NCBI GenBank assembly: GCA_946122785.1
Contig: CAMGYJ010000006.1
Location: forward strand, 36,166,066 to 36,230,065
Reading direction: 5' to 3'
Length of the DNA stretch: 64,000 nucleotides
DNA from: Linum tenue
Taxonomy: Eukaryota; Streptophyta; Magnoliopsida; Malpighiales; Linaceae
Position 1 is the stretch's first letter; every line of letters starts with the position of its first letter. The notes beneath the pieces were generated by a model that saw nothing but the letters and a program-made list of their open reading frames with translations, did not search any database and had not been told where the DNA came from. A program made the position numbers and the translations under genes. This document shows positions 1 to 11,899 of this stretch, piece by piece.

Positions 1-1
1 T

Positions 2-250
2 GAACAAGGATCTGATGACATTGATGACATACTGGACCATGAGGCAACTCTCTCAATAATCGGAATGACGCCAAGCAAGTACATGAAACTCGAGGCGGAA
101 ACGGCTAAGGCGTTGCTGATAAAAAAATGCAGCAGAATGTTTGCCGGCGAACTGTACATCGGTTCCTCGGATCTCAAGAACAGGACCGCACCAGCCAAAC
201 CTCACGTCAGAGTTTCAACACTTTGGCACACCTCAAGAATCAACAAGTGA
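2..250 (+). CDS. 3'-terminal exon of an unidentified gene, open at the left edge
   Basis: A reading frame enters from the window edge and stays open for about 82 codons to a TGA at 248-250. The segment starts acidic (DDIDDILDHE) and then becomes basic and mixed (Met-Thr-Pro-Ser-Lys-Tyr-Met-Lys, later KKCSRMFAGELY). I do not recognise the family. The first ATG (position 65) is probably internal, because the frame continues upstream of it without a stop. It is most likely the last exon of a host gene, since the next 500 bases look non-coding. A transposon-borne gene fragment cannot be excluded. Confidence 0.45.
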   Translation, partial: EQGSDDIDDILDHEATLSIIGMTPSKYMKLEAETAKALLIKKCSRMFAGELYIGSSDLKNRTAPAKPHVRVSTLWHTSRINK

Positions 251-756
251 TCGTTAGCACCAATGATAGAAAGAGCCCCTGCTACGTGTTTGCTACCTCT
301 ATTATCCTCCTTCCCTAACTAAGTTTTTATTCTCAAGGTCCAACGAGGACAAAACAATGTTTAAATTTGATTAGGATTTTCGGATTTCACAAGGCTGTTA
401 AGCACTATCTTTTGTTTTTATGCCTTGGGACATTAATTCCGCGTCCCAGTTGCGTGCACCCAACTATAATGCATCTACAATGGCAGCATCCTTGCTATGA
501 CAACTATGATGTTTGATGAGGCCTAGTAGGTACCATAATTGAACAGCCCCGTGTAACCTGAGAACATATATATCATAATCCATGAAACCACTCAAGCCAA
601 ACTTAACTCACGGCGGAGCGCGGGCTGAGAACTAGTAAAGTGTTAAACCAATTACCCAGTTTTCCCACCACCCACATTGTGACCAAAACATCATTTTTCC
701 CCCTTTTCCCTATTTTCCCACTTTTCCCTCCCACCCACATTGTGGATGGTCTTAGT
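251..756. other. non-coding flank
   Basis: No gene is visible. The stretch contains a short pyrimidine-rich duplication: two runs of 'ccc acattgtg' context near 670 and 735, each next to 'tttcccacttttccc'-type sequence. It probably contains the 3' UTR of the gene to its left. Confidence 0.4.
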
Positions 757-1333
757 TGTAAACATTGATCATAATAGCATGGATCTTAGAATTAGATAAT
801 TTCACGAATCGGTAATAGATCAAGGAAACCTACCTCGATCCATGACGAGAGCGGCGGCGGCTTGAGTAGTAATCACCGGAATTGAGTTTCTCCCTCTTGA
901 CCCCTTTAGGTTTTAGGTTTAGAGATTTATGTGATGGCTAAGAAATTCTACGTAATGGATTAAGAGATGACCAATTCTAGGGTTTCTTTATATAGACCCA
1001 CCATCAGGGTATAGATCAAGGAAACCTACCTCGATCCATGACGAGAGCGGCGGCGGCTTGAGTAGTAATCACCGGAATTGAGTTTCTCTCTCTTGACCCC
1101 TTTAGGTTTTAGGTTTAGAGATTTATGTGATGGCTAAGGAATTCTACGTAATGGGTTAAGAGATGACCAATTCTAGGGTTTCTTTATATAGACCCACCAT
1201 CAGGGTATATTAGGAATTTACCTTTCATTAACCTAACCAATATAGAACTTACCTTATATATTAAACCATTAAGTGATAATTACACTTGGGCCACAATTAT
1301 TCCCTAGTGATCTATACGGGAATTGGGCTTACA
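757..1333 (-). mobile_element. Copia-type LTR, reverse orientation
   Basis: Read on the minus strand, a purine tract CAAGTGGGAGAA (1345-1334) is followed directly by TGTAAGCCC, the usual junction between polypurine tract and 3' LTR in plant Copia elements. A TATATAAAG box lies inside the LTR. The far end is placed near 757 at a TTTACA, but this is approximate because no target-site duplication was found. Sequence at 1346-1600 looks like the decayed 3' end of the element's internal region. No polyprotein gene remains. Confidence 0.65.
816..1207. repeat. 196-bp tandem duplication containing the LTR promoter
   Basis: The block beginning 'tagatcaaggaaacctacc' at 816 recurs at 1012, a period of 196 bp, with only a few substitutions (for example ctaagaaattc against ctaaggaattc). 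Each unit includes the minus-strand TATATAAAG box, so the LTR carries two copies of its core promoter. Confidence 0.85.
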
Positions 1334-1599
1334 TTCTCCCACTTGGCCCATGTGTCATTATATATCACAAGATCTAATCATAAACATAAGTGTGCACATC
1401 ATAAGATAAATCCATAATATTTGGTTCACCATAAAGTCATAATCAAGTATGAAAGCTAGATTAGGAATTTAGGATCAGGGCGGTTTTATACCAATTTATC
1501 GACATAGTCTCTTCCATGTACCACAAAACCAGTTTCATGATCAATATGACACATAACAATCCATGAAACATAAAATCACTTTAGTCATGACGGTTTTTA

Positions 1600-1929
1600 T
1601 TACCTTTAAATAGCTTTCAAATTCACGTTGTAAGACTTAGAGTGTAGTTGAATGAAAATTGCTCCTTTGTGAGAATTGTGTTCTTTGAGAGTTCTCAAGA
1701 ATCAAACCCTTGAGTTAGTTGTGTGAGGAATTCCATTGCTAATTCGAGAACCCTTGTCAATCTTTTCTGTGAGGATTCCAGAATCGGTTTACAAGTTTTC
1801 TTATCAATCAAGTAAACACCTTGATTGTGGCGAAATTCTACCTTTTCCATCATTATCGTTCGAAAGTGTGTTTGCTGCGTTACTTTGATCAAAACACCCC
1901 TTGATGTTTTATCAAGTGGTATCAGAGCC
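1600..1929 (+). mobile_element. 3' end of an LTR followed by a primer-binding site
   Basis: The sequence TGGTATCAGAGCC at 1917-1929 is the standard plant primer-binding site complementary to the 3' end of initiator methionine tRNA. It sits two bases after an LTR-like end ...TTTTATCA (1914). The LTR body upstream, to about 1600, is truncated or diverged and its 5' TG end cannot be placed. This marks the start of the internal region of a plus-strand LTR retroelement covering roughly 1930-4190. Confidence 0.7.
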
Positions 1930-2064
1930 CCATTCAAATCAGGGGAAAAAAGTGAAGAATCATTCGTTCAAAACCAGTGGCAAAGGTAGTTTGTTCTTGA
2001 CGAAAGACTTTGTTTTTGCGCGTCCAATAAGATGGAAATTTAGGCGGAAGAGGTAGCACAAACC

Positions 2065-2538
2065 ATGTTCTTCACTCGTTGCTTAATCAAGGAGAAATTG
2101 TGTCTAGTACTCGTTGATGGAGGAAGATTGGCCAATCTGATTTCCTCAAGAATAGTGACTAAGTTAGGGCTGCAATCACATCTACATCCAGCTCCCTATG
2201 CCTTACAATTGTTGTACGAGAAGTATCCAAGCATCGTGTTTACACAAGTTTCTGTGGAGTTTTCCATTGGAAAATACAGGGATCAGGCCTTGTGCGACGT
2301 GGTGTACAATCTTCCAAGTAATATTGTATTGGGACAACCTTGGTTCCATGACCGAGAAGTTCAACGGGTTAGTAGTAGGAGCAAGGGATTTAGGATGAGG
2401 CATCAAGGCAAGGCATTCATCTTGAAACCTTTGCCCCCGAATGAAGCAGCAAGTGATTTGAAGGCTGTCCAACTTCTAGAGGAAGAGTATCGGAAGGGCT
2501 TGTTATCAAAGATGTTGGTCCCAATTCCAACAAACTAG
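2065..2538 (+). pseudogene. retroelement aspartic-protease domain, degenerate (Ty3/gypsy type)
   Basis: An ORF of 157 aa resembles the retropepsin segment of plant Ty3/gypsy polyproteins. The active-site region reads LVDGG (usually DxGSS/DGGS), followed by a hydrophobic stretch and an LGQPW motif near residues 109-113, which matches the ILGRPW motif typical of these proteases. The residue after DGG is Arg rather than Ser, so catalysis is doubtful. No reverse transcriptase or integrase follows. The 150 bp upstream to the primer-binding site is too short for a complete gag, so this is a deleted, non-autonomous derivative. Confidence 0.6.
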
Positions 2539-3281
2539 GAAACAGAAGCTAGGACACCAGAAGCACATTGCCAACAGAATTGTGCTGATGCTTCTCAGCA
2601 GTTGCTTACCAGGAATTCAGTCTCCGAATTCATCGACAGGAAAGATGACACGGGCAGAAACGACGCACAGAAGTCGGAGCTGTGTGAAAACGAGCTCGCT
2701 GAAGCTAGCAGAGCTTGGCGTCTCTGTTTTCCTTTGGTAAAATAGAGCCCTTATTCTGGAGCAGGAAGCCTCTGTTTTTTCGCGAGAACACAGAGTAGGA
2801 GAGAGAGGGAAACGGGTGGAGAGTTGGGGAGTGAACTGAGCGAAGCCGACTCCACCAATACGCTTGAAAACCACCTAGGAATGAATTCCCTACCAAACAT
2901 CGAGGCCAAGCATCTTCAAGTCCGAGTTCGTAATTCGGAAAATTCGCCTCTGCAAATGCCAAAATTCAGCTCCAAAAACGAGTATCTCGTCGGAGCGATT
3001 GAGGGCGAATCGAGCACATCGGGAACCATGGGCAAGTTTCTGGTGGTCCAAGGAATGTGTGGAGCTTCTGAGATTGAACAAAATGGCAGAGAATAAAAAA
3101 CGCCTAAATTTGATTCTGGGTTTCTCGATACGCAAGAATTCAAAAACTACAAAGGCGAGAGAATTGCAGATGACGGGTCGACACTTACCAGAGGTATTCG
3201 AAGTGCGAAATCGTACGGGAAGTTCAATTCTCTGATGGAGAAAGCTCCCTCGAGCCGTGAATTGAAGAATTCCAACTTAGA

Positions 3282-3806
3282 TTGTTCAAATTCGGAATCT
3301 GGGCACGGATCGATGTTCGTCATAAAGTTGCGGCATTCTGGAAATTGCCAGATCACTTGGCAGAGCTAATGCGTATCAACAAAGGCCAGGAATTCCTTGC
3401 TGGTGACGAGGAGATAGTATGGATTGAGGACAACGCCATCAAATGGGACAAGATGTGCAAGGAAGCTGGAATTTTGGCGTCGAACAAGATGTTTGAGCAG
3501 CCTTCTTTCGATCCAATTTGGGATCAATTCTGTGACGATTTTGACAAGAAGAAGTATCAAGCTTTGAGGTCAAAGCTTTTTGAAGAGGGGGAGCCTGATA
3601 TGATCCCAAATGGTCCATTATACATGTTTAATTTACTTGACGAAGAAGCTATCGAAGTTGGAAAGAAGAAGGGCAGAATTTGGCTAAGTCAAAATCCGTG
3701 TTCAGGTTACCTACTTTGGAGGCATGGTTCTCTCAATTGGCTTGGCGTAAATTCAAGGTTAAGGGTTTGTTTTAAACATAAATTTGCCATCTTTCCAATG
3801 GTATGA
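3282..3806 (+). CDS. unidentified ORF inside the degenerate LTR element
   Basis: An ORF of 174 aa, rich in Trp, Lys and acidic residues (for example near residues 30-70: acidic, WIEDNAIKWDKMC). I do not recognise a domain. It is followed after 3 bp by another ORF in a different frame (3810-4187, 125 aa) that ends in a hydrophobic, membrane-like stretch (residues about 88-122). Between the protease remnant and this ORF (2540-3280) only short overlapping frames exist. These could be a captured host segment or a broken gag-like region. Low confidence that any protein is made. Confidence 0.25.
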   Translation: MFKFGIWARIDVRHKVAAFWKLPDHLAELMRINKGQEFLAGDEEIVWIEDNAIKWDKMCKEAGILASNKMFEQPSFDPIWDQFCDDFDKKKYQALRSKLFEEGEPDMIPNGPLYMFNLLDEEAIEVGKKKGRIWLSQNPCSGYLLWRHGSLNWLGVNSRLRVCFKHKFAIFPMV

Positions 3807-3809
3807 TTT

Positions 3810-4187
3810 TTGGATTCAGAAATAGTCATTAAGGTTGTTTTCCAAGGCCTCAAAGTTGCTACCTCAAAACTGGAAAACTGCCAGGAAATTGTCAAGTATA
3901 AATCTATGATCGTGAAACCTACTTTGGAGCTCAATTCGATGAGCATGGAAGGGATTCAAGTCCAAAGGCTTCTACAACATGAAATAGGTATGTTTATATA
4001 CCAAAGGAAGGAATCGGATGAAAGATCGGAGTTTTGGAAGGCCTCGAACGAAAGGCGTAAAGTTAGTACGAAAGCTGCTTTTTTACTGTTGCTTGCAGCT
4101 TACTTATGCGTCAAGAAAGGAAGTTTGTGGCCGAGTTTTGTACTGTTTTTAGGGGGGGTTTACCTTAGTCTAGGATGTGTTAGATAG
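3810..4187 (+). CDS. unidentified ORF with hydrophobic C-terminus
   Basis: 125 codons. The first 85 residues are mixed and charged, and the last 35 are strongly hydrophobic (leucine and alanine rich, then WPSFVLFLGGVY). The DNA encoding the tail contains a G7 run (4150-4156), which could also be read as a polypurine-tract-like feature of the surrounding LTR element. No family recognised. Confidence 0.2.
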   Translation: MDSEIVIKVVFQGLKVATSKLENCQEIVKYKSMIVKPTLELNSMSMEGIQVQRLLQHEIGMFIYQRKESDERSEFWKASNERRKVSTKAAFLLLLAAYLCVKKGSLWPSFVLFLGGVYLSLGCVR

Positions 4188-4189
4188 TA

Positions 4190-7100
4190 GTTTGCGAACT
4201 CTTGTGTTGATGGGTATTGTGTTTTATATATTGATTGAGGTATTTTCATGCAAATTGAGTGTTTTTTATCAAATCCCTCAATTTTAAGGTAATTGATCTA
4301 AGAGGGAGAAAATCCCCTTATAGCAATTCAGGTCACTTCTCAATCAACATAGTGTGCCATGAATCACTGTGATTGGTGACTTTTCGTCGTTCCGGGTTAA
4401 TTCTCGAGGGAGTGGAATCAATTACCTTAATCGTCTTTTGCAGCTGTGTGGTACGCCCCTCCGATTCGTTCGATTAAGCGGACTAGAATGCACTCGAATA
4501 AGGGGTCCTAGATATTTTAGATCTCCTAATGATAAATGAATGTTTTATTATTGCACTTGAGTATCGCATTGGCAACCTAACTAGGGGACTAGGAGGAATA
4601 ACATCCGAGTGAGCTTTTCTCGATTGAATTCAAACATTGTTTTAATTGCTTGTTTTTTTTATTTCTTTGGCTTTAAGAACAATTCGATTGCTAGTTTATT
4701 TGTAGAAGGCTTAAGTAAGGGTATATAGCTCACGGGGGTAGAGATTTGAAATACTTATCCTATCCTACACTGGGTAATTGGTTGCACTTGGCCTATAATT
4801 GGGATTAAGTTGTAGTGGTAGCGAGTCAATTACACAAGTTCCAGAAGGCTATATGCATCACACGGGCACTTGAAGATGTCATGGTTTCCTAACCGTGACA
4901 ATGACAATGAAGCCGTAAAGATTGCACACTTCCGTAGGGCCTCTTTCTCTCCTTTTTTTTTTTTCTTCCTTTGCCTAGCTATGGATTAGCCTTCCTACTC
5001 ACTTGGGTATTATTGTGAATCCTATTCTAGATGTGTGTTAGGATGTAAAAACTTGATTGTATTGTCTTGATTGTGTGTTTTATATAATATTTGAGGTATT
5101 AATCATGAATGATTGGTGTTGCTTGCTTTATCTCATTATTGGGTCAAATTAACCTAGAAGGTGGAAATCTCCCTTTGGCCCATAGGGAGCTTGATCTCCT
5201 AGCAACTTGGGTAACCCCTTTTGGGTTAATCTAGGGCCAAAACCTTAAGTATCGGAGTAGTACCATTCTCCCATTATGGTTGGTCGCTCTTCACCGTCCG
5301 GATTAACTTCTGAGGGTTGGGTCTTGCAACCCTTAGTTGATTAGTTAAGAGGGATACATCGTCTAGCCTATTGTTGTCATCCTTAGCCGAAAGGTTAAGA
5401 GAGTTAGTCTACTAACTTAATGCAACAATCCTTAATTGGTCAACTAAGAGAGTTAGAGTTTCCTAGGTTTGTTTGATTAAGAGACTAGTCCTCCTAGCTT
5501 ATTGCTGCAATCCGCCTCGCGGTATATAAACATACCCTTGACACTAGGGTTTCGTTCATTGATTCTTAGCACGAGAGTAGGGGGAGCAATACCCGGGTGA
5601 GGTCCTCTCATATAGAATTCCCCTCGATTTACTTTACTTGCTTGTTTCATTTGTAGTTTTCATAGTTTTAAACCCAAAACCGTTTTTTTAGATAACAACT
5701 TAAGCGATTGAAGTAGGGGTACATGGAACGGCCTGGGTTTGACAATTAAAACATACTTGCCCTATATTGCACCCGGCTAGAGTTTAAAAACTTGAGCTCT
5801 AGTCGGGATTAATTTGCGGTGCAGTTCCAAGACGAGTCACATGAAAACCTCATGGCTGCAAACCGTGAGAATTACACCAAAACCCTTAAGTGTGATAAGT
5901 GATACGGTAATAATTCAGTCGACATCAAGGTTTAGCTGCAAATCTTACGACCGTGATGGGAGACCGTGAACTTTGCACTTTCTGACTATATAAAGGATTT
6001 GAAATCATATTTTGGGAAGGGAGTCTAGAGTGTGAAAATGCATTTGCTGGGTAGAGAGAGAGAGAGCGATGAAGGAGATCCTTAGGTTTATAAGAGCACT
6101 TACCTTATTCTTTATAGTGGAGTCTTCAATGAAATTGGTGAAGCAGAAGCTGCCTACGTTACTGGATCGAGCGTCAAATCAGGCTACAATGTTGTATTGA
6201 ATCGTAGTACAATAATGATAATCTATTTGGCACACCCTAGACGTTCTATTTTGGCAGATGTGGAAACTCTCCTTCTAGATAGTCTGTTTTAGGTGAGTTT
6301 GGATAACTCGAGAGGGAGTCCAAATGGGAATAGGATTCTCCGTGATGTAAATCATGAGTCGACAAACTTGGAACATCATTCGTCTGTCAATTTTGCAACT
6401 AGAGGGAAACAACACCCGAGTAGGTTTCTCACTATAGTTTCGACCAAACTTAATTTGCTTTGTTTTGTAGTTGATTAGTTAATTCAAACTTTAATTTACT
6501 AGATAACAAGTTAGTCTGCAAAGTAATAGTATATTTGTCTCTCGGGTTGATAATTAAACTTCACTTTCACTATATTCCACTCGATTGTGGTTGCACTTGG
6601 CCACGGTTGGGATAGTAGTTCTAGTAGGATCGAACTAACCATAAATCTTTATACTGAAGTATAAACCCCTCCAACATGACGGCAAAGGAAACTCTTATTA
6701 AATTGGTACTTTCGACTCTTTCAATTCACGTCATGTCATGTTTTAGACTACCAAGTGGAGTGTATTACTCCCTTAATCGTCATATTGCTCACTTTTGGCA
6801 GGTACCTCGATACCCATACTCGCTTTGCACTATGCGCAAGTCATCTCGGGTAATACCTGCGCGGGTATGTGATTCGGGCTCAAATGCACACATTTTACCC
6901 CTCATTTCTTATTCGTTTAGCTTAGTTTTTCATCGTTCCTCGACATATTTGATGTTAGGTTGTGCTTGTTTTGATACATTTCAGGTCCTAGCACGTGTGG
7001 AAGGGTCGAGGACGAGTTTTGGGATATTTGGAGGTCAAAAAGTGCCAAAACCGAAGAAAAGTCCGAAGTCACTATTTTGCATGTTGGTCTAGCAATCTAA

Positions 7101-7830
7101 TTAGCCACCTTAGCCTAGCTTAGAGAGGAATATCCCCCTTCCAAGGGAGACTCAATCGAGTTGGTTTTCCTTCCGCTTTTAAGCCACCTAAACTAGGTTA
7201 AGTTAGGGCAACCCTCAATCTTGAGTTAAGCAAATCGGTTAATCGCGATTAATCCGTCCGACCTTAGAGTTGAGTGAGGGAGTAAGTCGATTACCGATTG
7301 TCTAAACCGAGAGGGTCAAGTGACACGGCCTTTCATGCTTACCTTGGTTTAGCAATTGAGACTGTAGTCTCCGACCACATACGCTTTCCTTTGCGGTTCG
7401 CGGTTACCAGTTTGCATCTAGGTTGGTTGTGATTAAGCCTCTCAAACTCCTGTTTGAAGGAAAGACCTAGGCAACCACTACTGAGTGAGTGAGAGGATCG
7501 ATCCCGTGACAAATCGACCTCCAGTGAATCCATCCCGTGACAAAGGGATCACTAGTTGCTCCTCCTAGTGGTTCCCCTAGATCTGGTGAGTGGATCGATC
7601 CCGTGACAAATTGATCGTTAGTGAATTGATGTCGTGCAGATTGATCACTAGTTGCTCACCCCCAAGGTTCACAACCACCTACGCCTCACGACTTCATTCA
7701 ATCTAGCAAGTCTTGGTAGCTAGTTAGGGGGAAGCAATTCTTGGGTGAAGCTCCCTTAGTTAGGATTTTCCTTTATTTACTTTTCCTTGCTAGTTTAGTT
7801 TGTAGTTTTCTTAGTTCTAAACCCAAAAGT
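4190..7830 (+). repeat. row of diverged Ty3/gypsy LTR relics
   Basis: No gene is seen. At least four diverged copies of one landmark recur: a 'gaggg...aacacccgagtgagg-ttctc' block followed by 'ttgctttgttttgtag'-like sequence, near 4570, 5580, 6400 and 7710. Three copies of a second landmark ('acttatcctatcctacactggg', then 'ttgcacttgg...ttgggatt') follow near 4740, 5750 and 6550. The segment at 6850-7000 carries a 'gattcgggctcaaatg.acacattttacccc' block that reappears in reverse near 44110, so the same LTR family occurs elsewhere in the window. The short ORF at 6676-7092 lies inside this LTR material and is not a gene. Confidence 0.55.
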
Positions 7831-7835
7831 TGCTA

Positions 7836-8652
7836 AATGGAGTGGCAGAAGGAGGATTGGAAATTGAATTTTTGGTTGAAACATACGCCTCTTGAGATTG
7901 AAGATAGAGTGAATAAAATTTTGATTGTACAACAGAGAGTGGTGGTTATTGGATCTTTAGGTTTATCATATTTGCACCTATCGCAACCTATTTTTATCTT
8001 AAAACGAGGAATCATTGATTGATTTATGGAAGTAGGTCGGTCGATTCTTTATTCAACCTACTAGAACTGATAGAGAAGGAGTGTATAATTTCGTTCCTTA
8101 TGACTTTAATCGAGTATTAGTATATTGGAGGTAACCCTAATATTGGCGTTTGCTCTCAAGTTTTGATGGTCTCCACTTAGTTGAGTTGTTAGTATATAGT
8201 TGGCTTGAATCAACAACTCTCAATTTCTTTGTGATTAGTGACATGTTGTTCCTAAAAGGAGAACATTGAACATTTATGTAGGGTTGCGAGGTTTAAGATT
8301 TAGTTTCAAACTATCTATGGTTTGTGTGAGATTTTTTTTTTTATAAATCGTGTGGGAATTTCAGTTAGCTTTTATACTCTATCTTTCTTGACAATCAACT
8401 AACCAATAGCATTTTACCGGAGAATTCATTATCATTATGAAAAATGGGATCAATGATACATTTTTTATATTTTATATTATTAAATGGTGATGATATTTGT
8501 CCAAATGTTCGACCTATATATTTTTTTGTATGTATCATCTCGATCAAAAGATTATCAATAAAATTAAACGATTTAATAGAATTAAATGTAACATAAAAAT
8601 ATAAATAATCAAATATGATTATTCCGGCCAACGGACCGGATTATAAGTATCA
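7836..8652 (+). repeat. left terminal inverted repeat
   Basis: Left arm of the element above. It ends internally near 'ggccaacggaccggattataag' (about 8626-8648), which matches 'cttataacccggcccattggcc' at about 11146-11167 in reverse. Short ORFs on both strands here are by-products of the repeat. Confidence 0.7.
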
Positions 8653-8654
8653 TT

Positions 8655-11149
8655 TATAGCTGAAACTTAAAACTGCCATCCCGTTCAAAATTCTCTCCTC
8701 TTAGAGTGATTTTTGGAGGCTGACTTTCCTCTCCCGTCGACTGCAACCGTCCTCCTTCCCTCTTTTTGTTTCCTTCCCGCATCTGCACCACCACCAAAGC
8801 AGATCTACACCACCAACCTCCTCCACTTCCATCGAAGAACCGGTACTCGGCCGAATCAGCCTCTACGCTCGGCCGCATCTATCTCTACACATCCATAATC
8901 CCCTTGTCACCTTAACGTCAACCTCATCCCAAATATTCCTCCTCGCCTCCTAGTATTCCCTCCGCAGTTGAGATTCCAAGTAAGGTTTCATTTCCCAATT
9001 TCATCTTTTGTTTAGGTCCTGCAGGGTGCAACGGAATAGTGGCGGGAGTTAGGGATTGTGCTCCATTTTTTAGGAATACATTGGGATATAAACCCAGTTG
9101 GGGAAATCAGCCTTTCATTGACAATGATGTACCTCGCACCTTAGTCCCATTTCGTGTTTGGCATGTATGAAACTATTCTTTGTGTTTTTAGAGGTCATGA
9201 CAATCGTTTCCCGAATTTGGGTTCTCCATTTTCCCCAAACCTTCTCCTCACGCAGCCACATACTATATTGCCAGAACCAGTAGCTATCATATTCATTTGT
9301 TCCATCTTACTTTACGCCAATGCTCGTTAGCCGCGTACCATTCAGATGTCAGTTTTCTGATACCTCTTCGCTTAGCAACTCGGCCCTCAAAATACAGATT
9401 CTCAAGGGTTTCGGCATCTCTGATTCGTATGCTTCATTTCCAATTATCTCATTTTAGGTTCTTGGATAGTTGGATTGGTGCTTTTCATAGTTGGTTCGGA
9501 GTCTAGATCCCACAATCACACTTCTTTGTCTCCTTCTTCTCCCTCTCTATATCACCTACCAAACTAATCATTGGTTATTCTTATTTGTTCTTCAATTCCT
9601 TTTCTTATTTCCTTCCCCTATTTCTCTAACTTCTTTTCCATCCCATTCAATAGCAATTGCTATCATCTCAAGCGTTCTTAACTACATCCCTAGACAACAA
9701 TCCTACTCACGGCAGAAAATATAGTTACCACTTGGTTACTGAATTCCCTGTGTTTTTTACTTACTATTTAGTTGAGATCAATTTCGGTATATTATGTCCT
9801 CCATTTACTTTGACCCACAACTTGAGAACGAATGTGCCTACTATGACTCATTTCCTTATACTTTCAAATCTCTTATCTCTATGCGCTATGTTTGTTTGTG
9901 CACCCGATCTGGGTTTGTCAATGGACTCTGTGGTTTGTTTTGTTTGTGTGAGATGGAAGAGTGAGTGGAGATGTGGAAGGCAGTGGAGGAATTGGGAGTA
10001 TAAATAGAGAATAAGAACATAGGAGGAGAGAGGAGGATGGCAGAGTGGGAACTTGGGGAGGAGTTTGTCTACTGGAACTTAAGTTTGTGGTAGCTGATTT
10101 ACTTGCCCTGTACTGAAACTTAAATATATTTGGACCGATTCATTGGCCCATGGGAGCTTTTAATTTGGTTGTAGCTTGCCTTTAGCTTGCAGTCTTCTTT
10201 GTTATGAAGAGAAGGATCCAGGATATAGTTGATTTTTTATTGGTCAAATTGTATTTGAATCAGGGTGCTATCCATTCATGGGCCCTTTCATATGCAATTT
10301 AGTTTTTTTTTATCCCAGTTTAATCTCCCTAGGTTCTACAGTTTATGATATCGCAACTTGCAGGTTGCACCATGTGGGGCCTACATGCCCAGTCTTGGAG
10401 TTAGGAAGAAGCCACACATGAATCAATCCCGGCCAGCGTGTCCTTTGACTTTAAATTTCATTTTATCACCTTCACAAAGGTAGAGTGTATACGAAAAGTG
10501 CTCAAATTCACCATAACTGAAACTGATACATGTATAGATAACTGCAATTTCAGATTATGAATAATTGCATTCATTTATGCTACTATGTGTACTTGGAGTG
10601 GGTCATCCTGGTCAAGATAGTTGAATTTGCTACATGGACATGGGCTCAAACCTTAATGTTCAATGCATACCATACCAAGTGTACCAATGCAGAAGAATGC
10701 ACTTTGCACTTTATATCTGTAGCATCTATCAAGTTCTATACACAGTACACTATATGATTCCAAGTCATTGCATACCAATATACATTCAACAGACCCTTCA
10801 TAGCTTTTGTTCTCTTTTTGTTTTTAACTGCAGTGAGTCATTAACTTTGCTTTGATGTTGTCTTAAATGAAGGAGGGTTGCCCAGGGGACTAACTTTATC
10901 ACTAATTCTTTCTGCAGGTTTAGTTTGTCGAGCTAGATTGGTAGAAGAGGAAGGGGACGTTCAATACAAAGCAAGTAGATCTGGGACATCAGCTAACATA
11001 AGAGGAAGAGTTTGAATAGAAGCCAGGAGAATCAGTAGTTTCACTTTCTTTTTGTTCCCATGTTCCCCCATTTTGTGTAATACTGATTGTAGTTAAGTTG
11101 GAGTAGTGAATGTAGTTAATAAGTAATTCCATTTTATATATTAGCTTAT
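8655..11149 (+). other. internal cargo, possibly the 5' part of a captured gene or a non-coding transcript unit
   Basis: The left part (8655-8980) looks like the 5' UTR of a plant gene: CT-rich, then 'gattccaag|gtaaggtttc'-like donor context near 8975-8985. A good acceptor (tttctgcag) occurs at about 10910-10918, before a short purine-rich stretch. In between there is intron-like T-rich sequence and no ORF above 120 codons. No coding family recognised. A captured promoter plus first exons, or a long non-coding RNA, would fit. Confidence 0.35.
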
Positions 11150-11899
11150 AACCCGGCCCATTGGCCAGAATATTCATATTTAATTATTTATATTTTTATG
11201 TTACGTTTAAGCTAATCAACCGGTTTAATTTTATAGACAATCCTTTGATCGAGATGATACATAAAGAAAGAATATATAGGTCTAACATTCGGAGAAATAC
11301 CATATCATTTAAAAATAAAAAATGTATCAATAATTTCATTTTCATAATGATAATTAAACCCTTATTAAAATGCTATTGATTAGTTGATTGTCAAGAAATA
11401 GAGTATAAAAGCTCAGTGAAATTCCACACGACCTATAGATAGTTTGAAACTAAATCTTAAACCTCACAATCCTAAATAAGGGTTTGATGCGCTCCTTTTA
11501 TGAACAATATGCCACTAATCAAAAAGAAATGGAGAGTTGTTGATTCAAGTCAACTATATACTAACAACTCAGCTAAGAGGGGACCATCAAAACTTGAGAG
11601 CAAACGACAAAATTAGGGTTATCTCCAACATACTAATAGACTCAATCAAAGTAATAAGGCACAAAATTAAATACTCCTGGTTTATCAGTTCCAGTAGGTT
11701 GAATAAAGAATCGACCTACTTCAATAAATCAATCAATGATTCCTCGTTTTAAGATAGAAATAGGTTGTGATAGATGTAAAAACCATAAATATAACGATCC
11801 AATAGCCACCACTCTTCGTTGTACAACCAAATTTTTATCTCAAGACACATATATTTCAACCAAAAATTCAATTTCCAATCCTCCTTCTGCAACTCCATT
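11150..11899 (-). repeat. right terminal inverted repeat
   Basis: Right arm, reverse complement of 7836-8652. It is slightly shorter owing to small deletions relative to the left arm. Confidence 0.7.

Larger units (their letters stand above)
7836..11899. mobile_element. element with ~0.8-kb terminal inverted repeats and captured cargo
   Basis: The sequence from 7836 (AATGGAGTGGCAGAAGGAGG) reappears as its reverse complement ending at 11899. Homology runs inward for roughly 750-815 bp on each side, for example cgaggaatcattgattgatt against its complement near 11735. The two arms differ by substitutions and small indels. No convincing target-site duplication was found. Long inverted repeats around unrelated internal DNA are typical of Mutator-like or foldback transposons. 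No transposase is visible, so it is non-autonomous. Confidence 0.7.

Noticed and set aside
2824..3235. Overlapping ORFs on both strands as genes
   Set aside because: Several frames are open at once with no recognisable domain, inside a damaged LTR element.
6676..7092. 138-aa ORF as a host gene
   Set aside because: It lies within gypsy LTR relic sequence that recurs in reverse near 44100 as non-coding DNA.
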